Positions 1 through 13,230 of a stretch of 64,000 nucleotides of DNA are shown in pieces (the stretch's first letter is position 1; each line of letters starts with the position of its first letter). This stretch comes from Plectrocnemia conspersa (lineage: Eukaryota > Arthropoda > Insecta > Trichoptera > Polycentropodidae). The position numbers were made by a program, and so were the translations under genes. The stretch spans positions 427,681 through 491,680 of the forward strand of contig VTFK01000246.1 in the NCBI GenBank assembly GCA_009617715.1. The letters run 5' to 3'. The notes under the pieces were generated by a model, which did not search any database, was not told the origin of the DNA, and saw only the letters and a program-made list of their open reading frames with translations.

Positions 1-455
1 ATATGTTGTAATATTAAAATGTATAAAAAATATAGAAAAACAGTATAACAATATAAACTGTTTAATTTTTGCTTCAAAAGAAATAAATATGTATAGTTTT
101 ACTTAATTTTGTTATTAACATAAGTATAGAGTTTGCGAAACCTTAGCAAAAATAATATAGAATCTGAAAATTCAGTAATTTAAGAAATGTTATTAGAACT
201 ATAATACATTAATATAATCTCTAATATTTAAGATCTATTTATATTTTTATACTTATTGAAGTTTTTAAAATATTGTCATTAAATCTCTACAACGAAATTT
301 GTAGTTTAATTTTACAATTAGATTTTTTTAACTGTTATAAACTATTTTATGTTTAATTTTTTAATACATTTTATAAAATATATATCTTTTACCTCGAAAG
401 AATTTTTTTTCATAGTCAATAATAATAAAAGCTCTGTACCTAGAATGGTCTATAA
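1..455. other. AT-rich non-coding stretch
   Basis: No ORF, repeat or splice pattern that I can recognise. The sequence is A+T-rich with short homopolymer runs. Confidence 0.4.
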
Positions 456-560
456 CAGTGATTCCGAACCTTTCGAGCGCCAAGTGTGATTCTGAAAAAC
501 CTAGCTTAACTCAGGTGCCGTGTCACATTGCAATCCTAATAAGGAAGATCTATATGTGTG
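456..560 (+). mobile_element. Possible hAT terminal sequence (single end)
   Basis: The stretch opens with CAGTGATTCCGAACCTTTC and continues at higher GC than its flanks. This is the form of many hAT terminal repeats, which begin CAGNG followed by a TTCnnAACCTTT-like block. I did not find a matching inverted end or an 8-bp target duplication nearby, so at most one end of a decayed element survives. Confidence 0.3.
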
Positions 561-1499
561 ACACATTTATTTATTAAAAAAAGCAAAACAAATAAATCTT
601 TACATTGGTGACTTTTTTGTTGCTGAATTGCATTTGCTAAATCTTTAACTAAAGTCAGTCTCTTTTATTGGTTTTAATATGATTAAACGCTGAGAATTTT
701 AGATATAAAATAGAATTTTTTTCTAAAAATAAACCGGAGTAATGATAAGTATATCGAACGTATATCCGTATCGTGTGCTTCAGAGATAATAGTAGGGCCG
801 TAAACACAAACTTGCCATCTCTTTCTAATTTATGTATAATGATGAAATATATAGCTCTCGAACTGACTGTGTTAACGCAAATAGAGTGAGATGTATCTTT
901 GTATTATATTTTATCAAAGTAAATAAAATTAATTTATTGTGAGTTTTTTTAAATAAAGTTTGAAAAATAAAGAATTTCTGCAATTTCAAAGTGCTTTATT
1001 ATTTTGCTTGTTGCCTATTCGTTGTTATAGCTATGATTGTATTAAATAACATTTAAATAAGAAGGTCGAAGTAAGGCATAATTAGGCTGTAGATATTGTA
1101 GTGGTACATCGAATAAAAAAAAACGTCTTCCTGCGTTGGTCAAAAAAAAAAACAATTAATATGTAATACAAACTGTGGTTTTTGTTTTTTGTATTAATTA
1201 AAAATTTCAAAATATTCCACGCAAAATATAAATAAATACCTAACAAATTTTATCGCTTAATAAATTATGAGAAAAAATATTGGCTAAGATTGTCATTTGC
1301 CTCACTCTCGTAAGTGTACGTGTATTACAAGATAAAAAAAATGTTACTTCGCATTGTTTTACGGAATATATACATGTGTATGATTTAATGGGTTGGCCTG
1401 ATATTTAAACTTCATAATACAAGAGAATATTGTATAAAATTGACGGTGCGAGTTTTTTTAATAAATAAACATAAATACATAGATACGTATTTTGCTTTA
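561..1499. other. AT-rich non-coding stretch
   Basis: No coding signal is seen. It contains many A/T runs and no repeat that I could match elsewhere in the window. Confidence 0.4.
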
Positions 1500-2110
1500 C
1501 GTGTCGAAAAAATGATAACGCCTAACGATTTGCATGAAAATTTAGATTCCAATCGATTCGACGCCTCGTTTCCCTTGTCATACCCTTTTTTTCAATAAAA
1601 CACACTCGGGAAAAATACATTTGAATGGCGTATATTAAAGTGTAGATTGTCGGAATGAGAGATTTATGGAGGCAGGTGAACCGGAGCGAGTATATCGAAT
1701 TCGAAAAGTGTGCATTAAAATAAAACTCGTCTAATTTTCGGACAAGTATCCAAAATCGACAGAAGAGATAAAAAAAAAACACCCGCGGCAGGTCGGTCGA
1801 CCCGCCGCCATTTACGGGAAAAGTGGATTGTTTAGTTTCATTTTTTGCCATCGGGAATAATTAATCTAATCCCCGGTGTTCATTCCGAGTTAACCCTTGC
1901 GGTTAAACCAGTTTTTACGGTCAACGGGTCGGCACCCCAGTGAAATATTCACCTGCGGTCGGTGCGTAAAGTTTTTTTCGGACATTTGAGGTAAAAAAAT
2001 ATTTTACGCGTGATTTCAAACACCTAAAATATATATATAGAGCTGTGATATTATAATCTCATTTGGTGCACGTGACGCGCTGCCCTTGAAGTGTTGAATG
2101 AAAGTTTTCG
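1500..2110. other. GC-richer island, candidate conserved non-coding DNA
   Basis: Base composition shifts clearly from the flanks: CG dinucleotides are frequent and there is a compact GC block near 1785-1810. A 109-codon minus-strand frame is open at 1522-1851, but its translation resembles no family I know and lacks a convincing splice context. Such islands recur through the window. A regulatory element, a non-coding exon or an old repeat fragment are all possible. Confidence 0.3.
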
Positions 2111-5100
2111 GAAAAAGTATCGTTAAAACAAAGAAAAAATTCACATAGACGTTGATATAAAAATAGATGGAAAAGGTAATAACATCGAAAACTTTACCAA
2201 CTTTCTATAAATAAAGCTTAACTTTTATTATTTGATAATTATTCAAAGTTTCTGTAGCAAAGATACGATTTATCGATGAATGTATGTGCAAATTATATTG
2301 ACTTAAAATTCGACGTATATTTTTACTATGAGCTCTGATTCTTTATATATGATAACTTGTAAATATATTTAAAATATTTAATATAATTTATTACAAAACG
2401 TAACATTGTTTGATACCGATGTTTTTTTTTAGTTACAACAGTTAATAATCCTGTATATACTATATGTGTGCTTTGTCGTGGCGTTGAAGCATAAAATCGT
2501 CTCATAGATCGTATTAAACTATAAGCAGTTAATTGAAACTGATTAGTTAAAGCGGATACTTAATATTGACTTCGAAGATGACGAGCACTAGTTTAATTCC
2601 ATTTGAAATTATATTGAAAATTAACGTCTCAAGCGGAAGATTGAGTGTGAGTTATTTTGATAAACCAGCGTCCCATATTACATCTGATAAATAAAATAGG
2701 AGAAGATCAACGATTCTTTTCTACCTTGACTTTCAAACCAATCATGGCTGATTTAGCGCCTCAACATGGATGACCACATTAATTCTAAACTAAAATATTG
2801 TAGCTGTTTATAAAGTGCAAACGTCTTGGGTTGCATAAGTTCTGCAACAATGGAATTTAAAGATATTTTTGGACTCTTTTTTCCTATTATTAAAGGTTTT
2901 TATATTTTTTTGCTGTTTTAGCATTAATTACATCGTTGATGAATTATCCATAATATTAATTTTAGACAGACCGCTAAAAGAAGCAATTTATTCATTATGT
3001 CCTTACAATATATATTAGATGCTTTTAATTATTAGATTTTTAATATTTATAAAACTACTTTCTATCTGGGTTGCAATAATCGTGATTACGCGCAAAACAA
3101 ATAGCTAAATAAGAAAGCATAAGAATAAATAATAGTCTAAAAATTTATAATCAAAATGTAAATTAATTTATTTTTTATTTAATAAACAGTCCGATTCTGA
3201 ATTAGTCATAATTTTGGTAGCATTATGACAGGAATTCAAGTCTCTTTAATTTATTTTCAAATGGATATTTTCTAAATTTATGTAGTTTTTAAAGTGACTG
3301 CATTGGTTTCTTTTGTTGGTTTTGAAAGCAAAAAATTAGGAATGAATTCAAAAATTATGTTTAATTCGACTTTAAAAACGGTCAGGCGTGTGAAGTTGTA
3401 AATTTAAAAAAATACTAAATATTTATGATAACAAATGTGCATAGGAAAATGAAATCCAAACACAACATTACAAAAAAAGTTTCATCCTTGCCTTCCGCTA
3501 ATTACGCTAATGTTCCAATTGCAAAAATACTGTATTAATTTTAAATAGAAAACATTTTTTTTATGTATTTTATAGCAAGCTTACTTTATAAGCACTTTAC
3601 TGTATATGTTTCTATAAATACACTTTCGGCGAACTACGACCGAGATTATAAATTATCAATCACTTTCTTACCCCATTATAATAAAAAATAAAGTAACAAA
3701 AAGCATATATCATAAATGAAGCTTCATCAAAGATCGATCGATTATCCTGTCCGAAGTCAACACAAAAGAACAACCAGAAGTCTAAAAGCTTTTCAACGTC
3801 AACGTGACATGAAATGAGCACAGAAATATTTTAATAATACTTATGATACAATAAATATATTTTAGTATAATATAAAATGTAAATTTAGATATGTTATTAG
3901 TATAAATAAAAATTAAAGGAACATATGTAAAACAAGCAATTAAAACGTCTCCCATATATTATATATATATATATTTACACAAAGGGAAGTAACTTTCCAG
4001 TGAAATAATGTTCAAGCTTTAATTATTCCTCGTTGGAAGTGCAATGTATAGGATTATCACTTCTCAGAAGGTTATAATTAGGGTTCTTAATTATTCGTAG
4101 TTTTAAACTATTTGGATACTAAATAAATAATGATTAGATTCGAAATTATTTTCTCGGATTTTACTAGTATTTTTTTATTTAAATAAATTAAAATTAGGGC
4201 GAAAATTATTTATTTGCCTCTAAAATATTAATTAATTATTACTTGATAATAAATATTCGAATTATTCATAAATTAATTTCATAATTGAATTTTATAAAAT
4301 ATGCTGTGAAAATTACTGATCATTGGGAGCGTTAAAATAAAATGCTTAATTTATTACTTACTTTTTGATCATGGACGCCATTCCAGCTGTTTTAAATCAC
4401 CAGAATCAAAATCAGCTGCGACTCGGAAAATTCTGCAAAATTGATGGAACATTTTAAATACATAATTTCATAGACTTTTTTATACATACAATAGCTAATA
4501 ATGATTGGTACAAATTTAATATACATTAAGATCAGATCTGTTTTGACCTTTTTAATGTAGACTTAATAAACCGCGATTGAATTATTGAATTGATTAAAAA
4601 AAAATCTTTGTATCAAACAACAAATACGTAACACTTGACAAAAACTGCAACGCACACCTGTTTTTGAGATGAGCGGTAAACGATAATAAAAGGTGGGCCT
4701 CTCTAAGATTTTGTTTCATTCAACGAACGAATTCTGTGAATTTCGGTTTTAGTAGATACAACCCATAATCATTCTATTCACAAATGCTTTTCAAATGCGT
4801 AAAATCATTTTTTTTTAAAGAATAAGCGCCTTATTGTTTCGCATTTCAAAACAAAATAAAGGCACATAAAGGACCATGAATTTGGAAGCGGCACTAGTAT
4901 TTTAAGAGAAAAATTACAAGTATGCAAATTGTTTCATTCTAAGGTTTTTTTCAAATTGCATTCGAGATATAAATATATTAAACGTATATATGATATATAA
5001 ATATATTTAACGAATATTGTATGAATATTCGATTAATTATTCAAATATTGATATAGTTGAAAATCGGACAAAAAATTTGAATATTCGATTGGAAACCCTA

Positions 5101-5936
5101 ATTATGATGTTTTACAAACGATTTTTATAAGTATTTTAAGTATAAATCACAAATGAGTAAGATTGACATGATTTTGTGTATATTTTTTCTAATGCTCTAT
5201 TTTATATATGTTACTTGACATATTTTATAATATTAATTGAATATAGTAATCGGCAAAAGTCCGTTATGATTTTTACAATATTAATTGTAATCAATTTTGT
5301 AGGATATAAATACCAATTCACCACTGGATTCTCACGTGTATTCGGTAGCAGACTTTACTAATGTATACATTTTGTCGTTAACAAATTTTAACCTTAATCT
5401 CCTGAAACAAATAAATTTTTATTTATTTTTCAATAATTTCCGGCTATTCAAATGTTGGTGAATTATTTTTTAATATATAATGCTTATTAATATAAAATTG
5501 TTTATTTTAATAATTGCTATCTTAAATATTTAATACATATTTGGACATTACTTGATTTAATCTCATACGAAAATATATAAATTAAATTCAACTCAACAAT
5601 CAGAAAATGGACACTATCTCGCCTTATCGATGTCACTTTTGCAATAAATATATCAATTAGGAATTCACTATGACAAATAATATTGTTAACCGTTAACTTT
5701 AATTGGCGCGTTTGCAAATTCTGGTGAAACTTTATACTTTGACGAGTTCGAAATTAGTTGTCACAGCTTTGAAAATCTCTTCCTGTAAAAGTTGCTAATT
5801 ATATATTAGCAACGGCTTTGTTGAACACGCTCCGCGATGCAGAGTCGATTTAATTCTCAAACAATATAATTAATATGGCTCTAAGGGGGAAGGGACCTTC
5901 AATTGTGTGTTAATAGTTCGGGACATAGTGAAGTCC
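2111..5936. other. Long AT-rich stretch without recognisable genes
   Basis: Short chance frames only. The single structured item I noticed is a pair of inverted 12-mers at 4074-4085 and 5094-5105 bracketing about 1 kb, with internal AATATTCGATT repeats, which I treat as a weak transposon candidate. Confidence 0.35.
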
Positions 5937-6130
5937 ATAATTTTCCAGTGTGACAGTATCGTTGATTAGCGCCGAATACACATTCAACACAGGCGGAGCG
6001 TTGACAAAAGAGGCCTATTGTTATGCTAAGTATCTGCTAGCTTTCAAGCATTGTTCAAGGACTCCGCAGATCCGAAGGGACCCGACGAGGAGCTTCCGGG
6101 ACGAACTTCAGCTTTAGTCTGCTATACAAC
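5937..6130. other. GC-richer island, candidate conserved non-coding DNA
   Basis: About 190 bases of clearly higher GC with abundant CG dinucleotides (for example around 6060-6110), bounded sharply by AT-rich DNA. No open frame with a protein-like composition was found on either strand. Confidence 0.3.
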
Positions 6131-8760
6131 TCAGACCGATGGCCATTATATTATCGTATCAAATTACCCTTGGAATGATTTTTAAACCAATGCCAACGTT
6201 ACAATTAAATCTAGATAACTACAATATAAAAATAATCTTACCCTACCAATTTCAACAAGATTTACTCGGAGTAAAATATTTTATTTTTATAACAATAAGA
6301 ACACAATCCAATTAAAAAAACGTTACATTCATAAAAAGAGTACCTTTTATACCCATTATTAATCTACTAACATTAATACTATTATATTGTATCCTTGGAC
6401 TCTTAGTCGTAAACGATGTTTTTTTGCAAAAGTATATTATTTTTAAAACGCGTATAGCTAGGTTTTTAGATATATCTAAATCATCCGGATGTTAACGTCG
6501 GTAGAAGACAAATATGTTTTTACCTTCGACTTGATCGTGCCGAGTCTATCATTGCATACATTTCAAGGGTTGATTTATAAATATATATATAACATAAATG
6601 CGATTGATTTGTAGATTTTTTAGGGATCTGGATAGAGTGACAAAAAAATTTAACAACTAAAGCATGATATGTTAATGGAAGGATTTGATCATGAAAGATA
6701 ATATATTTTATATGGCAATTGAGAATCGATAATTCGCGAATGCATAGATACATTTTTTCAGCATTAAGTATTATATTTTAGTATTACCATTCTAATTTTA
6801 CCATGCTCGACATTTCGATGATAATAGAAAACAAAATGTTTATGGAAAAATAAATTGGTTTATCTTTTAAGAAAACATATATTTATTGAATAAAATCTAA
6901 TTTTCCGATGCACAATATTAAATTTTTTTATCATTTATAATAATTTTAAATTTCGTGCTCTTCTACTAACATTTATTTTCTAGTTATCTTGTATCCTTTA
7001 AATGCTTCGTTCGTGGTATTGCGACATTGAGTTCACAAGCAAAGAAGTAATATGCTTTTATGCCATTTTCTGTCACATCTAACGACTGTTCTGTATAATA
7101 TTTAACATTATAGCAAAGTCAATAAAATAATTGCTAATTTAAGTTGCTCAAAGCGTAAAGGCAAATAGCTATGAATTCTATAAATAAATAAATTTTCGCT
7201 TTCAAAAAGAACCATTAAGGATAATTCCTTTAATAATATATACACCAGTGTCTCTAAGTGTTGATATGTTACAGAGCCTTCACAAAAAATTGCATGCTAA
7301 TACCAATTTTGAAAAGGAAGAAATACTAGTTAGCGCTTTTTTTAATCATATTCACTAACCCAAAGTATATCCACTCACAAACGCATCCCACTTGTGATTC
7401 ATAAAATTGTCAAATAAAAAAATAATCAGGCAATTAATGTAAAAAACTCACTGGTGATTCTTTACTGTAAAAAAACAAAGAAGAAAAATGTACTGGTTTT
7501 ATAAGATTATCTAAAATATGTAATGCGTGCTTATCATTTGGGTATTTTCAAACTATCTGAAAAACGGCTTAAATCATACAATTAAAAATCTGAAAAAATA
7601 AAGTATTTCGATCAATTACCTTCTCATTACCCTATCACCTTTGCCAAGATAAATCTTGGTAGTAAAAATATAAACAAACAATTTATTTGTTGCGAAATGC
7701 AACTAAATAGCGTAACTATGAATACTTCCACACATATTAATTTTAAAAAAGTACAGGTTTATTGACGTTAGATATTTAAAAATATTTTTACGGTTTAGAA
7801 CAGCTTAACGACTAACCTAAAAATTATCTACATACAAAGCCCACGATCATATTATACAAATAATACTCTCAAACCTGGAAGGTCAAAGCAATATCACTTT
7901 TTGAAATAGCGTTAAATTCCAACTGAAATCCCGTAAGGTAGTTTATTTAGACCGTGTTGTAAATAAATCCACTTAATTTACCAACTAAACTAAATAATTA
8001 ATAGATAATTTTATATTTGAAATTAGTTTAAGCTAACAAGCTGCAACTGGCATATCATCTTGATTCGAATAATTTATTTGATTAGCTTAAACATTGAATT
8101 ATGTTGCGCGTTTTTTCAACTAATCGATATTTAGTTAACTATTTATATTACGTTCTTAAAAAACAATCACAAACCAAAAAATATTAAGAAAAGAATTTTC
8201 TGCCATTATCTACAAGCGAAGGCAGAGGCTTTACGTGATATGAGAAAAATCGACGCAGCGGAGCGGAAAGATTTTTCTCGCAAAGGTAATGCATAAATCC
8301 CACGGAATGTTACTTATTGAATGAATTAGAACGCGATTATGGTAATGCGTGAATTCAATATTAATCTGCTAGTATAAATTTAAATGTTTTAAAGAAAAAA
8401 AAAACATATAATAAAGCAAATTGCTTTGCAACTTTAATTTAAATTAAATACTTTGTCTATTTTTGCTTAATATTTTGTGACAAAATTGACATTTAATTAT
8501 AAGTAATTAGATTTTTAAGCATAATAATATGGCCTTAATCCAATAACCATAATAATTAAATTATTTATATATGTAAGTAGTATATAGGTATTTTAAATTT
8601 ATATGAATACCATATATCTTTTGATATATATTAAATATATTTTTATATAAAAAAACATCCTTTTTTTTACAAAATAAAAAGAAATTTCAGTTATGCATAT
8701 AATGAATAATTCAAATTTAAATTAATAGCAATGAAAACATAACAAAGAAAATTCTCCAAT
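6131..8760. other. AT-rich non-coding stretch with one small hairpin
   Basis: No genes recognised. At 8242-8251 and 8270-8279 a perfect 10-base inverted repeat (GAGAAAAATC and its complement) encloses an 18-base GC-rich loop inside a short GC-richer island at about 8200-8350. Confidence 0.35.
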
Positions 8761-9905
8761 GACTTTTATTCATGTGCGGTACTTTTTCATAAGTTTTGGC
8801 AGGTGAGCAACTACGTAGACCGACACTTCGTTTGACTTCCTACCTGGGTGGTCACAAGAGAACCACGATTAATATTTTTCTTGGCGCTACGTTCCAAGAT
8901 GGAACTCAACCTACTCCATAAGAGCTTTTCACTCAGACCTATTCTTGGCTACAAACCTACAATGCTCAGCTAGGTCTATCGTTGTCCGGTATTTTGTAAC
9001 TATAGATCGTCCACTGTCTGTCTCTTGATCTTTTTCATTTGATAGACCAATGTATCGCGTCCATATGGAATGACTAATTTTATTATAGACTTGTGTAGAG
9101 CTAAAGCTTATATATTTTTATCAATATATTCTAGCATTTATTACCAGCTAGCAACCACGTCTTAATTTCTGCATTATTATTGTTTTTTATAATTTAGGAT
9201 TGATCCTAGATATGTTAATTTAAGCACCTCTACATATTAAGTTAGAAAGTATCGGTGCGAAATTAATTTATGGTCTACCTATACTATTCAATCTGGTAAC
9301 TTTTAATGTGGATATAGATGGTAGCAGTGAGTCACACACCGCGTACCTCTAGCGAAGAGAAATACTTAAGACAATTTTTATAATTATGTGCTTTTTGTGA
9401 AAATAAAAAGTGCTTCTTTAAAACTAAAAATAAATCAAAATAACCCAAAGAAGCTCTGCCACGAGTTGCATAACGTTTGAACGCGCGGAATGACCCAAGG
9501 ATCGGTGGGAGGGGGTTCTCCCTTTCTCCACCTCCAGTTCTGCAAATATGCTCGGAGCCCTGGTAGTCATAACCGCAGGGAAAACCAAAACGCAGGTCTC
9601 TGAAACCAAGCGATGCAGATATGCCCGAAAGCCCAGTGACTGGTTAGGAACTTTGTCGTCCGGAATCCTGGTTAAATTTAGAGTGTATAAGTAATTTCGC
9701 TCATATCGGTTAGGTACTATCTCTCCTGACACTCCTTGAGCGTCACTATACACCCGATTCGACGTCATCTACCTTAGTAGCACCGTTCTTGAGATAAAAT
9801 ACCACAGTCGATAGATAAGTATTGTCACAGTCCACGCGCTGGTGGCGTATGTGAGAAAGCGTCAAACTGGTGCTGCATGACTCAAAATACAGCGAGGTGT
9901 AAAAT
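8761..9905. other. Unidentified compositional block, possibly decayed retroelement
   Basis: Two GC-richer sub-blocks (about 8800-9070 and 9290-9900) stand out. The minus strand has an open frame of 114 codons at 9424-9768 with a balanced amino-acid composition, unlike the Phe/Ile/Lys/Asn-rich chance frames typical here. I recognise no domain, catalytic motif or splice pattern. A fragment of a retroelement ORF is one possibility; a conserved non-coding island is another. Confidence 0.3.
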
Positions 9906-11083
9906 CTTTGATGAGAAAAAAAATTTTGTAAATGTTATGAATAAAACTATTCATTATCAAAAGTTATATTTTTTTATACATTCCTTATCGGACTGTTCAA
10001 AACATATACACGTGTAGGTCTTTATGTAAATTTAGGGGCGTATTTAAATATCTCTTAGTATGCTCGTACATAATAAATTTTATCAGAACACTGTAAAGTT
10101 TAAATTCATTGTAATTACGGTTCGTTTATTTGAATTTTGTGCTTGAGAGCATACAAAATTCGGGTAATAACGTTCAAAAGGTCTTCAATTTAATACGTTT
10201 CGTTTGGGACCTTTAGAATATCATAAATTGTATATAAATTTTGTGCGGCGTCGCGTGTTTTACTACAAAAAAATACATTATAAACTTAATTACACAGAAT
10301 CGCGCCTTGATTACGTTAATCTTTATATTTTCGGTTCGTTTAAAATAAAGTCGCTTGTCAAACGCATAATGACGCGATAATTATGAGCCATTCGGTGGCG
10401 GTTCGTTTTGTACAAATAAGATTGATTGCTCTCCATTGTCATCGAAATGAGCTTTTGTGTCGTATTGTCATTAATACACTATTCCGGATTACTGTGAGGA
10501 AATTTAAAATTGTATACAAATGTATCGTAATTGTATTCGAATGAGTTGGGTTCTTAATTAGAATTCAATGAATTGCGTGTGTAAATAATCTGTATTAAAT
10601 TGCGTATACATAGATTTCCCTCGACTATTGAAAACGTAATATATAATATATTAAGTTTAAAGATTGTCGTGCAATAAAACGCTGAGTGTTTTCGCGTTCA
10701 ATTGCAACAGAAGATTTATTATGCATTTGCAAGCAAAGGGGCGAAATGTTAGACAAAACAAGCAAAAGTGCATTGTTCAACGAGCGGGAAACTGCAGAGC
10801 AGATTCAGTTAACCGACGGTAGAAAAGTCTGTAAATCACTTGTGGAAAGGTCCACAAATAAACTCCACGAACGTAAACGTTCATTGGGCTACATTTGCTT
10901 TACTCTCGGACGAACTGATGCCCAACTGTCCAAAACATTTGTGAAAGTGCATTGCTGTGTATAAACGTATATTAAAATAACTAAATCTAGTGAAACTTTA
11001 TCACTTTTATTATTAGAAAAAAAGTAATAATAAAATTATATAATATATGTATGTATATGAGAATTCTTAGAGGTTTGCGAGTA
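9906..11083. other. GC-richer island (about 10100-10965) in AT-rich flanks
   Basis: CG dinucleotides are more frequent than in the flanks. A 92-codon plus frame is open at 10686-10964. Its translation is protein-like in composition, but I recognise no family. The short CpG-bearing words resemble the other islands of the window, so candidate conserved non-coding DNA is my preferred reading. Confidence 0.3.
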
Positions 11084-11404
11084 TTATTATTATTAGATTA
11101 TTGGGATTCATCGCGATTTACACTTACTTATTTCTATAATTCGACTGTGATGCTCCAGCTATGGTCATGAATTTTCAATAACTACCGCTCTGGTCTTTGA
11201 TCTTGTCATATATACACGTTTCGGTGAGACAATATATGAAGTAAATGAAATAATACTGCCCCACCGAAACGTATGTATACGACAAGGTCAAGGACCAAAG
11301 CGGAAGTTACAGAAAATTTGTGACCATGACTGGGGCATCACATCCGAAATATAGAAATAAAGTACGTGTAAATCGGTAATGAATCCAGAGATTCCAATAA
11401 TATT
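11084..11404. mobile_element. Foldback MITE with ~145-bp inverted arms
   Basis: The left arm (about 11084-11230) and right arm (about 11258-11404) are inverted copies of one another, roughly 80% identical by eye, around a loop of about 27 bases. Matching words include CGTTTCGGTG near 11217-11226 against CACCGAAACG near 11262-11271. There is no open frame inside. Long arms with almost no interior are the structure of a foldback or miniature inverted-repeat element. The superfamily cannot be assigned because no target duplication is clear. Confidence 0.65.
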
Positions 11405-12238
11405 ATATTTAAATGAAAACAGCATATAAACATTATACTGATACACGTTAAAAAGAATCTTATCTGAAATCTAAATCTACCTACAAAAAATCGATTTCAA
11501 TACCTAATTTGGAACTCGATGACTCCTGGCAGATGGAATGTGACCTGGTTAAAAGGAATGATTGCAAGAACCATATTTTTAAATAGTTTCAATGGAATCC
11601 GAGAGAGTTGATTCTAACACTAAATTGCGACCCTCGCACATTAACATGATTTTAACTAGTTGATCGTATATTCAATTCAATCAACAAAATATTTTGCTTA
11701 AATTTCTTAAATTTCATCATTAAAAACGACTTTTGTCGTGACCGTTATCAAAATATGGTAAATAACGTTATGTTAAAAATATATCATAATTCATAAAAAT
11801 ATGTAAAAAAAAATATTAATGCTCAATATTCAGTCCAGTATTTTTATTTAGATTTAGCTTTATAACTCTCTTTTTGTATTTAATATAAATAATACAAACA
11901 AATATTAGGTTTATTAAAAAAAAAATATTTTTTTAATTTAAGTCTTTACAGTCAGTCATACTTCGGCTGTTGTATTTTGTTATATCCGCGTTGGTGAGTA
12001 TCTGAACTTTATATTATGATATTTAAAAAAATAAGCCCGCAAACTTTACTATGGCAGAATTTCTACTAAGTGAAAAATGTATACAAAATTACATGATATA
12101 TGAATTTCCTAAAAAAAATTTCCAACTACAGCTACAAAAATATTTGTGAAATAGTTTCATTAAATATCTGTACATGGCAAAGATAGTAAAAAAAAATCGA
12201 AAGAAAAATTACTATATCAAGAATAGTCCTAGATTTTA
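11405..12238. other. AT-rich non-coding stretch
   Basis: No coding or repeat signal that I can support. Confidence 0.4.
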
Positions 12239-12315
12239 GGACGGAATAGTGTAAGCCGTAACGTCTCAGACTAGTAACTCTAAGGTTGTGGGTTCGAGCT
12301 CCGGCAGCGGCACTC
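12239..12315 (+). repeat. tRNA-derived SINE head
   Basis: The segment has an A-box-like stretch (AGTGTAAGCCGTAACG near 12248-12263) and a good B-box, GGTTCGAGCTCC at 12291-12302, with tRNA-like spacing, followed by a GGCAGCGGCA segment common in SINE heads. The 5' and 3' ends cannot pair as an acceptor stem, so this is not a functional tRNA gene. The tail passes into AT-rich DNA. Confidence 0.5.
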
Positions 12316-12419
12316 GAATTTTTATTTATTAAAACGCGCCATTATTAGAAAACCCTATTGATTATAAACTGTATAGTACATAAAAAAATTTAATTAATAA
12401 AATAGATGTCACTGATTCC

Positions 12420-13230
12420 CAAACTTTCAGTCTGGTAGTGTAATACTCTCCTATAGGTATTGACTTACTCAGTTGCTAAAGAGTTGCGCGTTGTACCGCA
12501 TTCGGTTAACGCCTGTCAGGTTACAATGGAAGATATAATAAAAAATAAAATAAAATGTTGGAGATCAGCAAAGTTAGACGATGATGTCCTGGATGCAGGA
12601 ATGGAAGCAAATGCTGAAAAACTAAACCAGTTCGATTTAACAATGCATGGTTACATTCAGCATATTTAAAAAACTTTGAGACAAGCTTTATAGGTTATAC
12701 ACGAATTAAGCGTAAAAAAAAAATTGGCGTTTATCTGCATATCCTAAGAACTTATGGATTTTAATTCTGGTCGTCTTTTCTAGAACATTTAATAACCGGA
12801 AATGAGAAATGGGTGTTGTATGACAACAGTGGTTAACGAATGGTTAAATAGCAGAACTTACCTCGAAGACCGGGCTCAATGTAAGCAAGTTACTTTGTAT
12901 GTATGGTGGAATTGCAAAGGATTGTTTATTACGAAACTCTTAAAGAAGGTCAAACAATAACAGCAAGCTTATATTGTAATATACTAATTGGCTTGCACAA
13001 GATAGTAAAAATGGGCCTGCGCATCCACATGCGACGAAATTGACTCTAGATAACATCAAGAAATTCGACTGGAGGATTTTCCTCATCCACCTTATACTTC
13101 AGATCTTTCTTATTTTGATCTAATAAAATTAAAATGCAGACGATTTAAAAAGGTAGCTATTATAATATTTTGCATCAAAGCCTTCAACATTTTAAAAATT
13201 AGCCGAGATGTGAGAAAAGATTAAAATTTT
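12420..13230 (+). pseudogene. Dead Tc1/mariner (mariner-type) transposase remnant
   Basis: Translating the plus strand with several frame changes gives a series of blocks in the order of a mariner transposase. These are an N-terminal open piece at 12460-12669, then GNEKWVLYDN at about 12800-12830, a block ending in LKEGQTITASLYC near 12935-12980, and a degenerate NGPAHPHATKLTLDN block near 13010-13055. In intact members the GNEKWVLYDN and NGPAHPHATKLTLDN blocks carry the first two acidic catalytic residues. The copy has many stops and frameshifts and the catalytic positions are decayed. No terminal repeats were identified. It is an old, inactive insertion. Confidence 0.75.

Noticed and set aside
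12239..12315. Possible tRNA gene
   Set aside because: It has a good B-box, but the ends cannot form an acceptor stem; it is better read as a SINE head.
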